This document shows positions 53,896-63,868 of a stretch of DNA of 64,000 nt, one piece after another (position 1 is the stretch's first letter; each line of letters begins with the position of its first letter). Under the pieces are notes generated by a model. The model searched no databases and had not been told where the DNA came from. It saw only the letters and a program-made list of their open reading frames with translations. The translations under genes and the position numbers were made by a program. Source of the DNA: Trichopria drosophilae (taxonomy: Eukaryota; Arthropoda; Insecta; Hymenoptera; Diapriidae); assembly GCA_030407085.1 (NCBI GenBank), contig CM059582.1, forward strand, positions 140,075,501 to 140,139,500, given 5' to 3'.

Positions 53896-54336
53896 TAAAG
53901 GGATCAAATTGTCCCTATTTGCCCCCTGGATGCCCCCCTTCGTGTCGAACAACTTTCATCCGACAACTTTTTTGTTTCTCTGCATAGTTCTCGAGGTATT
54001 TCAATGTCTTCAGATAAATTTGGATTTTTATCGATTACAGCGCCACCTGTGCACCAAAATGCAATAGCTCCTAGGTCAAATTGGTGTACTTTTTTCCAGA
54101 GAATCCAAATCTGCAATAAAAACTGGGCGTTCCTATTTAAGTTTTATTGTTTTTGCCCCCACTCCACCCCCAGGGGATGGGGGAGGGGGTAAATTTAATT
54201 ATCACTGGATGCCCCCGTTCGTGTCGAACAACTTTCATCCGACAACTTTTTTGATTCTATGCCCTATATACAGGGTGGCCGATTTATCTGAAGACATTGA
54301 AATATCTCGAGAACTATATACAGGGTGATCCAAAAG

Positions 54337-54990
54337 TCCCGGAACAGCAAAATATCTCAGCGGGAGTGCATTTTCGAGGAAAATGTTTCAGACAAAAGTT
54401 TCAGGATTTTTCCCTGGCTATTTAATGGCGATATTGAATTTGACCTTGAACATGACCTTGAAGGTTATTTCAAGGTCAAGTTAATTTTTTTAAATGGGAA
54501 CCCCTATTTTTTTTCATGGATTCTGAAAGAGCGGGAAATTCTACGTCCGAGTATGATATGATCGATTTTTCCGGCAAGGTCATTTCAAGGTGAAACTTAA
54601 AACTCCCGTAACGGCGAAATATCTCAGAGGGTGTGCATTTCTTTGGAAATTGTTTCAGACAAAAGTTTAAGGATTTTTCCTGGGATATTTAATGGTAGCA
54701 CAGAATTTGACCTTGAGCATGACCTTGAAGGTTATTTCGGGTCAAGTTTGTTTTTTTTAATGGAAACTGCTATTTTTTTTCACGGATTCGGAGAGAGCAC
54801 AAAATTTTACGTCCAAATATGCTATGGCCGTTTTTTTCGGCAATGTCATTTCAAGGCCAAACTTAAAACTCCCGGAACAGCGAATTAACTCAGCAAGAGG
54901 CACCATTGAATTTAACCTTGAAAATTACCTTGAGGCTCATTCTAAGCTCAAGACTATTTTTTTTTAATTGGAACCCCGTTTTATTTTCGT
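54337..54990. repeat. left arm of Z: tandem 267-bp units
   Basis: TCCCGGAACAGCAAAATATC (54337), TCCCGTAACGGCGAAATATC (54604) and TCCCGGAACAGCGAATTAAC (54870) open successive units containing TTTCAGACAAAAGTTT and AATTTGACCTTGA; the third is cut short. The complement is at about 56890-57625. Confidence 0.85.
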
Positions 54991-55326
54991 AATGTTTCCA
55001 GAGTTTCCAGAGTGCAATGCATTATCATTGTTCCCGGATAAAAATATACATTTTTTTTTTTACATCCGATACGTTTATAAATACCGTATGTATGGGTAAC
55101 ATTTTTACATTGTTTCCAATGCTACCGCCGGGTTTAGCATTACCCAAGATGTACCGCGTGAAGGTAGCACGGTCGGGTTTACACCTCTTCGGGGTGCTTT
55201 GTTCAGGTGGTTCCCCTCGCCGTCACCTGTGCGTGTGCGTGTGCGTGTGCGTGTGTGTGTGTGGGTGTCCCCAGACAGTTAAGGCAAGATGGGTATACTA
55301 AGTTTTTGATGAAATTATGTATCTTA

Positions 55327-56409
55327 CTAAAGCTTATGCTCAAAGTGATTGCCATGAACTTCTTGGCAATATCCCAAGCGATTATAAAAAGTCGATACGA
55401 CTTTTTTAATCATATCTGGTTCTATAGCCGCGATCTCATCCCGTATTCGTTGTTTTACTTCCTCAATATTCACCGGTTTCGTTCGATACACTCTATCTTT
55501 GAGATAACCCCATAGAAAATAGTCGAGGGGCGTAAGATCCGGAGATCTTGGTGGCCATTCTATTTCACCCCTTCGACCTATCCACCGTTCTGCGAATACA
55601 TCACTCAAATAATTGCGAACATCTGTTGCATAATGGGGTGCTGCACCATCTTGCTGAAACCAAGTCTGATCGAAATCCTCGCCTACAATAACCTGAATAG
55701 CAGGGATGATGTCGTCCCTCAACATATCGTGGTATTTTTTACCAGTAAGGGTACCCTCGATGAAGAAGGGCCCAACTACCGCATTGTTTATAATACCTGC
55801 CCATACGTTTACTTTTTCAGGATATTGAGTAGAACGACTATCGACCATCCAATTAGGATTGGTTTCACTCCAATAAGACATGTTATGTCTATTGATTGCC
55901 CCATTTAAGAAGAATGTAGCTTCATCAGAAAATACGATGCGATTCAAGAAACCGGCATCAGCATCTATTCGATTCATCATTAATTCCGCAAACTGTAGGC
56001 GTCTATCAGGATCGTCTTCATTCAATTGTTGTACGAGTCTAACTTTGTATGGGTGAAATTTTAAGTTTTTAGTTAAGATCCGTTGTACTGTACCGTAACA
56101 TAAGTCGTGCTGCTGTTTAACTTTCCTGATGGAAGTATGAGGATCTTCCGTTATTGACAACGCGACATTCAACTCATTTTCTTCAGTTGATGCTGTTACT
56201 GGACGACCTGCTCTTGGGAGATCCTTCACAGTACCGTGAACTTCAAAACGATTTATTGTTCTGCTAACAGTAGATTTAGAAATCGGTTCTCGTCCCTCTC
56301 TAAATGATGCGTTAAATAAGGTTCGCACATTCTCTAAAGATCGCTGGTTATCACCCCAGCCTCTCATCATGAGAATGGTTATTCTTTCTCGTTCACTTAG
56401 CGCAGCCAT
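55327..56409 (-). CDS. intact mariner-type transposase (DD41D) of element Z
   Basis: 360 codons without a stop, starting MAALSERERITILMMRGWGD and ending QEVHGNHFEHKL. The first 115 residues hold two helix-turn-helix regions and a GRPVTAS linker (about 68-74). Catalytic Asp162 (VFSDEATF), Asp254 (WFQQDGAAPHY) and Asp296 (TPLDYFLWGYL); 41 residues lie between the last two. All conserved blocks (VNVWAGI, WPPRSPDLTPLD, FLWG) are intact. Length is normal for the family (about 340-370). It would bind the element ends, cut and insert at TA. The only fully intact transposase in the window, so the element may be young or still active. Confidence 0.9.
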   Translation of the reverse strand: MAALSERERITILMMRGWGDNQRSLENVRTLFNASFREGREPISKSTVSRTINRFEVHGTVKDLPRAGRPVTASTEENELNVALSITEDPHTSIRKVKQQHDLCYGTVQRILTKNLKFHPYKVRLVQQLNEDDPDRRLQFAELMMNRIDADAGFLNRIVFSDEATFFLNGAINRHNMSYWSETNPNWMVDSRSTQYPEKVNVWAGIINNAVVGPFFIEGTLTGKKYHDMLRDDIIPAIQVIVGEDFDQTWFQQDGAAPHYATDVRNYLSDVFAERWIGRRGEIEWPPRSPDLTPLDYFLWGYLKDRVYRTKPVNIEEVKQRIRDEIAAIEPDMIKKVVSTFYNRLGYCQEVHGNHFEHKL

Positions 56410-56763
56410 TGCTCTTTGTACGAAATATACGTATGTATTTTGTTACTGGAATGATGCTTAATACGTTTAGATAGGAAAGGCGTTTAGATAGGAAATCCAT
56501 GTATCTCACAAAACGATAAAGTTAAGACCAAAATGTAACCTTATAAGACTGTACACGTATGTATAAATTCAATGTGAATGTATGTTGTTTATTTACTTCG
56601 CTGGTGACTCGTGCTCTCTGTCGCTGTTCGCGCGCCCAAGTTCACTTTGCACAAGTGTTGCGTAAGATGTATGTATACACTTTTTTTAAACAGTTTATTA
56701 TTCTATTTACAAAATTAGAGGACAAGCGAGGGACAGGAACTGATTCCTAAATCGACTTTTGGC
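56410..56763. other. leader of Z transposase, non-coding
   Basis: No ORF in the sense direction. Contains GTTTAGATAGGAAA twice (56463, 56478). Confidence 0.4.
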
Positions 56764-56856
56764 AGAACAATAAATTGTTTCGAAGTTTACGGCACTGTAA
56801 AGGATCTCCCTAGAGCAGATCGTCCAGTAATAGCATCGACTGAACAAAATGAATTT
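56764..56856 (+). repeat. inverted duplicate of transposase coding sequence in the Z leader
   Basis: The plus strand reads RTINCFEVYGTVKDLPRADR then PVIASTEQNEF, equivalent to residues 51-81 of the Z transposase, whose own coding copy lies at 56170-56262 on the minus strand. The two 93-bp arms are about 500 bp apart in opposite orientation with roughly 12-15 mismatches. A transcript starting in the right arm of Z and reading the transposase would contain both and could form a hairpin. Confidence 0.8.
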
Positions 56857-57641
56857 AACCACTCTCAATACCGGAAGATCCTCATAACTTCGTTAAGAAA
56901 ATGAAACGGGGTTCCAATTAAAAAAAAAAAAATAATCTTGACCTGAGAATAATCTTCAAGGTAATTTTCAAGGTCAAATTTTATGCTAGCATTAAATATC
57001 CCGGAAAAAATCCTGAAACTTTTGTCTGAAACATTTTGCCCGAAAATGACCTCTTGCTGAGTTAATTCGCTGTTCCGGGAGTTTTAAGTTTGGCCTTGAA
57101 ATGACATTGCCGAAAAAAACGGCCATAGCATATTTAGACGTAAAATTTTGTGCTCTCTCCGAATCCGTGAAAAAAAAATAGCAGTTTCCATTAAAAAAAA
57201 CAAACTTGACCTTGAAATAACCTTGAAGGTTATGTTCAAGGTCAAATTCTGTGCTACCATTAAATAGCCCGGGAAAAATCCTTAAACTTTTGTCTGAAAC
57301 AATTTCCAAAGAAATGCACACCCTCTGAGATATTTCGCCGTCACGGGAGTTTTAAGTTTCACCTTGAAATGACCTTGCCGAAAAAAACGGCCATAGCATA
57401 TTCGGACGTAAAATTTTGTGCTCTTTCCGAATCCGTGAAAAAAAATAGGGGTCCCCATTTAAAAAAATTAGCTTGACCTTGAAATAACCTTCAAGGTCAT
57501 GTTCAAGGTCAAATTCAATATCGCCATTAAATAGCCAGGGAAAAATCCTTAAACTTTTGTCTAAAACATTTTCCCCGAAAATGCACTCCCGCTGAGATAT
57601 TTTGCTGTTCCGGTACTTTTTGATCACCCTGTATATATATA

Positions 57642-58361
57642 TACAGGGTCATCGAAAAGTATCGGACCCCCCTAATGTCTTCAGTTAGAATGCACTTAGG
57701 AGAAAATGTCCAATAGCAAAGTTGTATGGGTTCAAGCGGGGAGTGAGATGATGACCTTGACTTTGACCTTGACCATGTCCTTCAAGGTCATTTCAAGGTC
57801 AATCTTATTTTTTTAAATAGAACCCCCTACATTTTATTGCATATTCTTATAGCTTATCTCGAGAGCTTTCCAAAACACTATAATAAAATATTTTTTTATT
57901 AGGTACTTTTTGAGTTATAAAGGTTTGAAGTTAACAATTTTTTGACACAAAATGTAGAATATCTTGTAAAATATTATTTAGTTTTCAGTAATCATAACCT
58001 TAATACTTTTGTGCGCGGAATAACGAGACCAATTAATTGGTTTAATGAAAATACATTAATCGGATCCCCCTAATATTTTCAGTAAGAATGCATTTTGGAA
58101 AAATGTCCAATAGCAAAGTATTGTACGGCTTCAAGCAAAAAATATTTTATTATAGTGTTTTGGAAAGCTCTCGAGATTAGCTACAAGAATATGCAATAAA
58201 ATGTAGAGGGTTCTATTTAAAAAAATAAGATTGACCTTGAAATGACCTTGAAGGACATGGTCAAGGTCAAAGTCAAGGTCGTCATCTTGCTCCCCGCTTG
58301 AAACCATACAACTCTGCTATTGGACATTTTGCAGGGTCCGATACTTTTCGATGACCCTGTA
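57642..58361. mobile_element. 720-bp non-autonomous derivative of element W
   Basis: Both ends match W (CAGGGTCATCGAAAAGTATC at 57644 and its complement at the right), TA at 57642-57643 and 58360-58361. The left 490 bp matches W 48716-49205 to the point GGCTTCAAGCA, then jumps to W right-arm sequence; everything between is deleted. The right arm also lacks about 25 bp near 58330. Confidence 0.9.
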
Positions 58362-58374
58362 TATATATAGTCGG

Positions 58375-58588
58375 CGTGATGGTCGGGCCAAGGATTTGGA
58401 ACTTACTCCCTAACTGGTCAATTTTTTCCATAATAATACATAAGTGACTGAGTCTAATGCCCATTTAAAATCCACAAATAAACCGAATAATTTGGACTTC
58501 TTCCAATGAAAAGAAATTAGTATCGTAAATAGAAGATTAAAAATATTGTCCTCCGTATCCATGCCAGACCTGAAACCCGGTTGCTCCT
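58375..58588 (-). pseudogene. I-type LINE reverse transcriptase relic, downstream part
   Basis: Minus strand: PGFRSGMDTEDNIFNLLFTI, SKLFGLFVDFKWALDSVTYV, LLWKKLTS. The same family as the LINE at 34906-38542 but with the domain A Asp kept (FVDF). It continues, across the BEL element, at 63102. Confidence 0.75.
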
Positions 58589-58599
58589 TGTTGCGCGTT

Positions 58600-61150
58600 A
58601 CTGGGAGCCTAATTCGAATGAACGAGCGAAAACCGACGGGGTTAAACCCGCTCTCAATTCAACTTCGACTAACACGACAGGTGCCGAAGCCGCAGATGTG
58701 GTCTTGACTCATTTCACTTCTAATCAACCCATCGAGTCGGGTTGCATTTTATTAGCCACGGCAAAGGTACTCGTCGCCTCTGCTTCCGGACGCGCGATCC
58801 AAGTTCGGGCACTGCTGGATCAGGGATCCACCTGGACCTTCATATCGGAAGGTCTCTCAAAAGCGCTTAATGCTCGTCTCAGCCGAGTATCGACCTCCAT
58901 AAAAGGTATTGGCGGAATGTCCGCCGGATCGGTCTCTCGCGTTGCCGACATTCGGATCTCTCCTGTCCACGCCCCCAACCCGAGTTTCTTCAAACAAGCT
59001 TTAGTCATGCCAACTCTAACCTCATACGTTCCTGTATCGCGGAGTCCATTGTCCCAATGGTCGCACATCCAAAATCTAAATTTGGCCGATCCTAACCCTA
59101 ACAGTCCTGACCCGGTACACTTGATTATCGGCTCCGACTTATATGGGTCCATTCTATTGGATGGGTTGATCAAGGGTACCGTAGGACAACCACTAGCCTA
59201 AAATACGGTCTTTGGATGGGTCCTATCCGGTTGGACCGCACATCCTGCAGAATGCGCTCCCTCAGTTACATTGGCACACCTAAGCGTTAACTCGAACTCT
59301 CTTAGCGACGCGTTGCAACGATTCTGGGAAGTGGAAGACATTCTCCCACTCCAGTCACTCTCACCGGAGGACGACTTGTGTGAGAGGCAGTTTGTTGATA
59401 CACATTCACGCGACCCAACCGGACGCTATGTCGTCCGACTTCCATTTCGCTCTCCTACGTCGGTGAATATTGGAAAATCGCGAAATGCGGCCTTCAACTC
59501 ATTCAAATCATTAGAGAGACGATTGCTGCGCAACTCCGAAATAGCCCAGCCGTACAAAGAGTTTATGCGTGACTATTATTCTCAAGGACATATGACCCCT
59601 GTTCATCCTGAACAAATCGCGCCGCCGGCGGTCTATTTACCACACCATGGCGTTAAGAAGGAGACTAGTACGAAGCTCCGTGTGGTCTTCAATGCGTCAC
59701 ACAAGACCACAAATTCAACATCATTGAATGACCATTTATTGACAGGTCCGAATCTTCAAGCCGACCTACATCTTGTGCTGTTACGTTGGCGAACTTTTCG
59801 CCTCGTATATTGCGCCGACATAGCGCAAATGTATCGGCAAATATCAGTCGATCCCCGCGACCGCCATTATCAGTGCATTTTGTGGCGGGCTGACTCGGAA
59901 TCCCCTGTTCAAGATTTTCAGCTGAACACGGTCACTTTCGGGGTCTCGTGCGCCCCATATTTAGCACTTCGGGTGCTAAGACAACTCGAAAATGATCATG
60001 GCACCCAATTTCCCCTGGTAGCTGACGTGCTGCAACACGGACTTTACATAGACGACTGTCTATTTGGCGCCGATGACATCGATTCTGCACGTCGCGTTCG
60101 CGCCAAGCTCGTGGCGCTGATAAATTGCGGCCGATTCGTCTTACGTAAGTGGGCTAGTAATGCTCAGGAGCTTCTCTTGGGTATAGATCCGTCAAATCAC
60201 GGCCTTGCGTGGGAGAAACCGTTGCAAGAAGATGACGGCATTAAGGTTCACGGCGTAGTCTGGAACCCTCAGAGCGATGTTTTCCAGTTCAAAATCAATT
60301 TGGTGTCATCTGACCAACTGACGAAACGTTCGTTACTTTCGATCATTGCCCGGTTATACGACCCTCTCGGGTGGGTCTCCCCCATTATCGTAGTAGCGAA
60401 GATTCTAGTTCAACGGTTGTGGTTGCTCCAATTGGATTGGGACACCCCTTTGCCGGATGACGTATGCGCGGAATGGGCTGCATTTTATGAGTCTCTGCCA
60501 TATCTCAATGGCTTTTCAATTCCCCGTTGGACCGGTCAAGGGGCAGATGTGTTGACCTGCTCTTTACATGGGTTCTCAGATGCTTCGAGTGTAGCCTACG
60601 CGGCCGTCGTCTACCTACTTGTAACTTATCGCGACGCGGCGCCACGTATCATTTTGTTGATGAGTCGCACTAAGGTTGCGCCCATCAAGCAGTTAACTAT
60701 TCCCCGGCTAGAGCTCTGTGCTGCGGTTATCCTCGCCCGTGTCTTGGACACGCTGCATAAGGTACCGCAGTTCTCTCAACTGCCAACTTACTGCTGGACT
60801 GATGCGACGATCGTGCTGCATTGGTTGCAACATCCACCAGTACGTTGGAAAACGTTTGTGGCAAATCGAGTGGCTGAAATTCAGCGGCTCCTACCAGACG
60901 CGCAGTGGAATCATGTCATGAGTTCAGACAATCCTGCTGATCTTGCGTCTCGCGGAACATTGGCTTCCGCTCTGCTGCCATGTCCCCTTTGGACCAATGG
61001 ACCGACCTGGTTGTCTCAGGATCAGGAGCATTGGCCGTGCGTCATTCCTTTATTGCCTGATGACGTTTCACTTGAACAGAAAAATCTCGTCACGTGCTGT
61101 GGAAGTCAAGTAAATGATACTTTTACAGCTCTCACACTTCCGTCTCCACG
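58600..61150 (+). pseudogene. BEL/Pao protease, reverse transcriptase and RNase H
   Basis: One frame with a single in-frame TAA at 59199-59201. Protease: VRALLDQGSTWTFISEGLSK, with the active-site Asp-Gln-Gly of BEL elements, and LIIGSDLYGSILLDG. Then FWEVEDILPLQSLSPEDDLC, YVVRLPFRSPTSVNIGKSRN, YLPHHGVKKETSTKLRVVFN, LVYCADIAQMYRQISVDPRD (domain A Asp), VTFGVSCAPYLALRVLRQL, and catalytic LYIDDCLFGADD. RNase H: LHGFSDASSVAYAAVVYL (Asp), LTIPRLELCAAVILARVL (Glu), YCWTDATIVLHWLQ (Asp). The Gag and 5' end are deleted. The frame shifts near 61140. Confidence 0.85.
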
Positions 61151-62605
61151 TGGACTCGACTGATTAGGATCGTAGCGTACATCCTCCATTGGAGAAATTG
61201 TCTCAACGGAACCATACTTCGTGGTGCCTTGACCGCTTCAGAGATACATTGCGCTACCTTAAAGATCTTCCAATGGCTGCAAGAAACACTCTTTCCCTCC
61301 GAATTGCTAAAATTACGGGCAGGTCAGCCCGACTCCGCTAAGAGTAGGTTGGCCTCTTTAGATCCCTTTATCCAGGATGACGGCCTTATCAGGGTCGGTG
61401 GCCAATTGCAGAATGCAGCGCTCTCGAACTCAGTCAAGCACCCAATCCTACTCAGCACGCATCCTGTTGTTCGTCTTTTGGTGATTCACATCCACGACCG
61501 TTGCTTGCACGGCGGAGTGCAGTTAACACTCCGCACACTACGACAAACCGTTTGGATTCTTCAGGCGAAGAAAACAATCCGATCCGTGATCCACAAATGC
61601 GTGACTTGCACGCGATTCCGAGCCAATCTGGGTGGTCAAATGATGGGGAACTTCCCATCTCCCAGGGTCTCCCGTCCGGAACGCCCATTCACCCACTGAG
61701 GTATTGAATACGCGGGACCATTCCAGGTCCGCTACGCTAGTGGTCGTGGCTCTAAGTCACACTTAGCATATGTAGCGCTATTCGTGTGTTTTGCGGTCAA
61801 GGCGGTCCACCTTGAGCTGGTGTCTGACTATTCGTCACCCACTTTCATTGCTTCCTACAAACGATTTTCTGCGCGACGTGGGCTTCCCAGTTGTTTATAT
61901 AGCGATCAAGGCAAGACATTCGTTGGGGCCAAATCGGAACTGTCTGAAGCCTACAACCGGGCCATTAACGACGAGAATTTCCGAGATCTTCTATCGAAGA
62001 ATAACACCGAACGGCGTTTCATACCTTCATTTTCTCCCCACTTCGGCGGGTTATGGGAAGCTGGAGTAAAAAGCTTTAAGTTTCACTTAAAGCGCGTATT
62101 GAAAGATCAGACTCCCACGTTTGAGGAGCTGACCACGCTCCTCTGTGAGATTGAGTGCGCATTGAATTCCCGACCTCTTGGTGCCTAATCCGAGGATATC
62201 GACAATTCGGATGCCCTTACGCCAGGACACTTTTTAATTGGGGGCCCTTTGAACGCGGTGCCCGAACAATCGACTTTGAGTTATCCAACATACCGACTGT
62301 CGCGATAGCTAATGTGCAGACAACTCTACGAACGTTTTTGGCACCTGTGGTCCGCGGATTATGTGTTGTCGCTCCAACACCGGACAAAGTGGCGCATCGC
62401 TCAGAAGCAATTCGAGATTGGTCAGATGGTCTTAATGAAACGACCTAATCTTCCACTGGCTAAGTGGTCGCTCGCTCGTATCGTAAAGCTCCATCCGGGT
62501 GATGACGGACTTACACGCGTTGTCACAGTTCGCGCCGCGAATAGGGAGTACGTACGACCTCTGACCCAATTTGCATTGCTTCCAATCGATCTCGAAAGTA
62601 CGTAA
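61150..62605 (+). pseudogene. BEL/Pao integrase
   Basis: IVAYILHWRNCL opens the frame. The zinc-binding HHCC region includes IHDRCLHGGVQLTLRTLRQT and CVTCTRFRA. Core: TH-stop-GIEYAGPF, where relatives have THxGIDYAGPF, so a stop (61697-61699) is followed by replacement of the first catalytic Asp with Glu; YSDQGKTFVGA (second Asp) and HFGGLWEAGVKSFK (Glu) remain. Another stop at about 62186. C-terminal TPGHFLIGGPL, LPLAKWSLARIVKLHPGDDG and YVRPLTQFALLP follow with a shift near 62310. Confidence 0.8.
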
Positions 62606-62721
62606 TTCCGACGATCTTACGAGTTGTCTCCTGTTAGCTGTAAGTTGGATCTAAGTGTTGTATGTATTCCGAATTTCTTAGGTTAAGTTTTCTACATTTG
62701 CGAAGCGAGTGTAAGCTTCAC

Positions 62722-62731
62722 AAGGAGGCGG
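62722..62731 (+). promoter_or_regulatory. BEL/Pao polypurine tract
   Basis: AAGGAGGCGG immediately before the 3' LTR (TATTGTTGGGCG), the plus-strand primer site of BEL elements. Confidence 0.65.
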
Positions 62732-62734
62732 TAT

Positions 62735-63096
62735 TGTTGGGCGTTACTTGCCGCGCTTCCTAGACATTGCGAAATTCACCGCGTATCCTGCGTCGTCGCT
62801 GCGATCGTACTTGTCGACCCCACGCCCGGTCTCGCCAGTCCCGCTCTGGCTTTTGTACACGTCAGACTTCTGACCGGCAATCGGCACGATATAGTAATTC
62901 GACGCACGTTTTTTCGAAGGCGTTACGTTTCGGCGCATAGCGACGCGTGCGAGTTTTCGTACATTTTATTGGCCAACATCAGATTTAATTCGACGCCTTC
63001 CAATCCACTCCAATTTTTGTGTGCACGCTTCAGCCGACCCGATCCTGACCACCTCTATGCTTGGTATTCCGAAGAACCTTCCGAAATAAACGAACA
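62735..63096 (+). repeat. BEL/Pao 3' LTR
   Basis: 362 bp beginning TGTTGGGCGTTACT and ending CGAACA; inverted ends TGTT/AACA. AATAAACG at 63085 is the likely polyadenylation signal. GC-richer than its surroundings. The first 14 bases recur, slightly changed, at 58589. Confidence 0.75.
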
Positions 63097-63101
63097 CTCA
63101 T

Positions 63102-63800
63102 CAAGTAATATATTATTTTGAACAGCCTAGTCAGAAAGGCGCTTACATAGAATTTCAGAAAAGATCTTTACGACCGCGTTAAAAATTGCAATTAATCTAT
63201 AATTGGCCGGACCCTCGCGTAAGCCCTTATCAAACCAAGTAAAACCCGCGGTCTGCGCACAACCAAATGGAAATTCCTCGAATAAAATAAACCGTTTAAA
63301 AATTTGTTGAAAATTTAAAAGCCAGGAGTTATCGAGGTGCTAAAAAATGTCTGCAGTGATACCATCCGAGGCCAATGGTCTTTCCCGTTTTCATGCTCAT
63401 TTGAAGCTCAGCGAATGTAATTTCAGCACTGAGCAAAGGATGATTGGTTCCATAAACTGTAAGACTGTAGGAATTGGTGGTTGTCGGAAATATGTCATAA
63501 TATGCTCATGCTAGAACTCAGCCGTTACTACTCAACGAATTGCCGGTTTCCTATTTAAAGATCGAACTGCGTACCAACAATCGTGCCGAATTTTTTACTT
63601 TCGTAAGCGTGACGGTAATTCTTCCCGTATATAGCCGTTTTTCTCAATAATTGTACGATAGTAAAACCTTTTTTCGGCGTGATTTGCTAAATGCTGGGAG
63701 TTGTAATGAATGTTTCTCAGTTTATTAAGTGCATGTATTAACTTTTTCTTAGCCAGTAAATAATCAGAATCAAACCATGCTTTATTCATTGTTTGTATGA
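63102..63800 (-). pseudogene. I-type LINE relic, upstream part (pre-RT and RT start)
   Basis: Minus strand: KAWFDSDYLLAKKKLIHALN, YYRTIIEKNGYI, NRKPAIR, MKTGKTIGLGWYHCR (TGKTIGLDGI-type), GSGQLxINCNF and AVQNNILLDE at the BEL junction, continuing as PGFRSG at 58580. Numerous stops. The same family as 34906-38542. Confidence 0.7.
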
Positions 63801-63839
63801 TACATTTTATTCGTTGTCGTCTCTTGTAAAATTTCAGTC

Positions 63840-63868
63840 AATACTATATATATATATATATATATAGT
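63840..63868. repeat. (TA)n flanked by ACTATA/TATAGT
   Basis: ATACTATATATATATATATA with a symmetrical end TATAGTAT: a short TA microsatellite and palindrome. Confidence 0.8.

Larger units (their letters stand above)
51328..54318 (-). mobile_element. mariner-type element Y (DD41D) with duplicated inverted-repeat units
   Basis: Left end CAGGGTGGCCGATTTATCTG at 51330 with TA at 51328-51329, three bases from the end of W. Left arm holds two direct repeats of about 200 bp, 281 bp apart (51343 and 51624 starts); the right arm (53900-54262) is the matching complement with two units. The last 50 bp of the right end (54268-54318) are present in the inverse orientation to that expected. One minus-strand transposase lies inside. 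Confidence 0.8.
54319..57633 (-). mobile_element. mariner-type element Z (DD41D), 3.3 kb, long repeat-rich inverted repeats, intact transposase
   Basis: Left end CAGGGTGATCCAAAAGTCCC at 54321, right end the complement of CAGGGTGATCAAAAAGTACC, TA at 54319-54320 and 57632-57633. Each arm is about 670-760 bp and consists of two and a half direct units about 267 bp long (unit starts near 54337, 54604, 54870). Units carry several TCAAGGTCA motifs. It encodes one uninterrupted minus-strand transposase. Confidence 0.9.
58589..63096 (+). mobile_element. BEL/Pao retrotransposon inserted in an I-type LINE
   Basis: Bounded by CTCCT (58584-58588) and CTCAT (63097-63101), a five-base target duplication with one change. 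The 5' LTR is reduced to about 16 bases (TGTTGCGCGTTACT) fused to protease sequence; the 3' LTR is 62735-63096. Order protease, reverse transcriptase, RNase H, integrase. LINE homology is continuous across the insertion. Confidence 0.85.

Noticed and set aside
55017..55515. Plus-strand ORFs of 94 and 102 codons in element Z
   Set aside because: They overlap the end of the transposase on the opposite strand and a GTGTGC repeat; no conserved motif.
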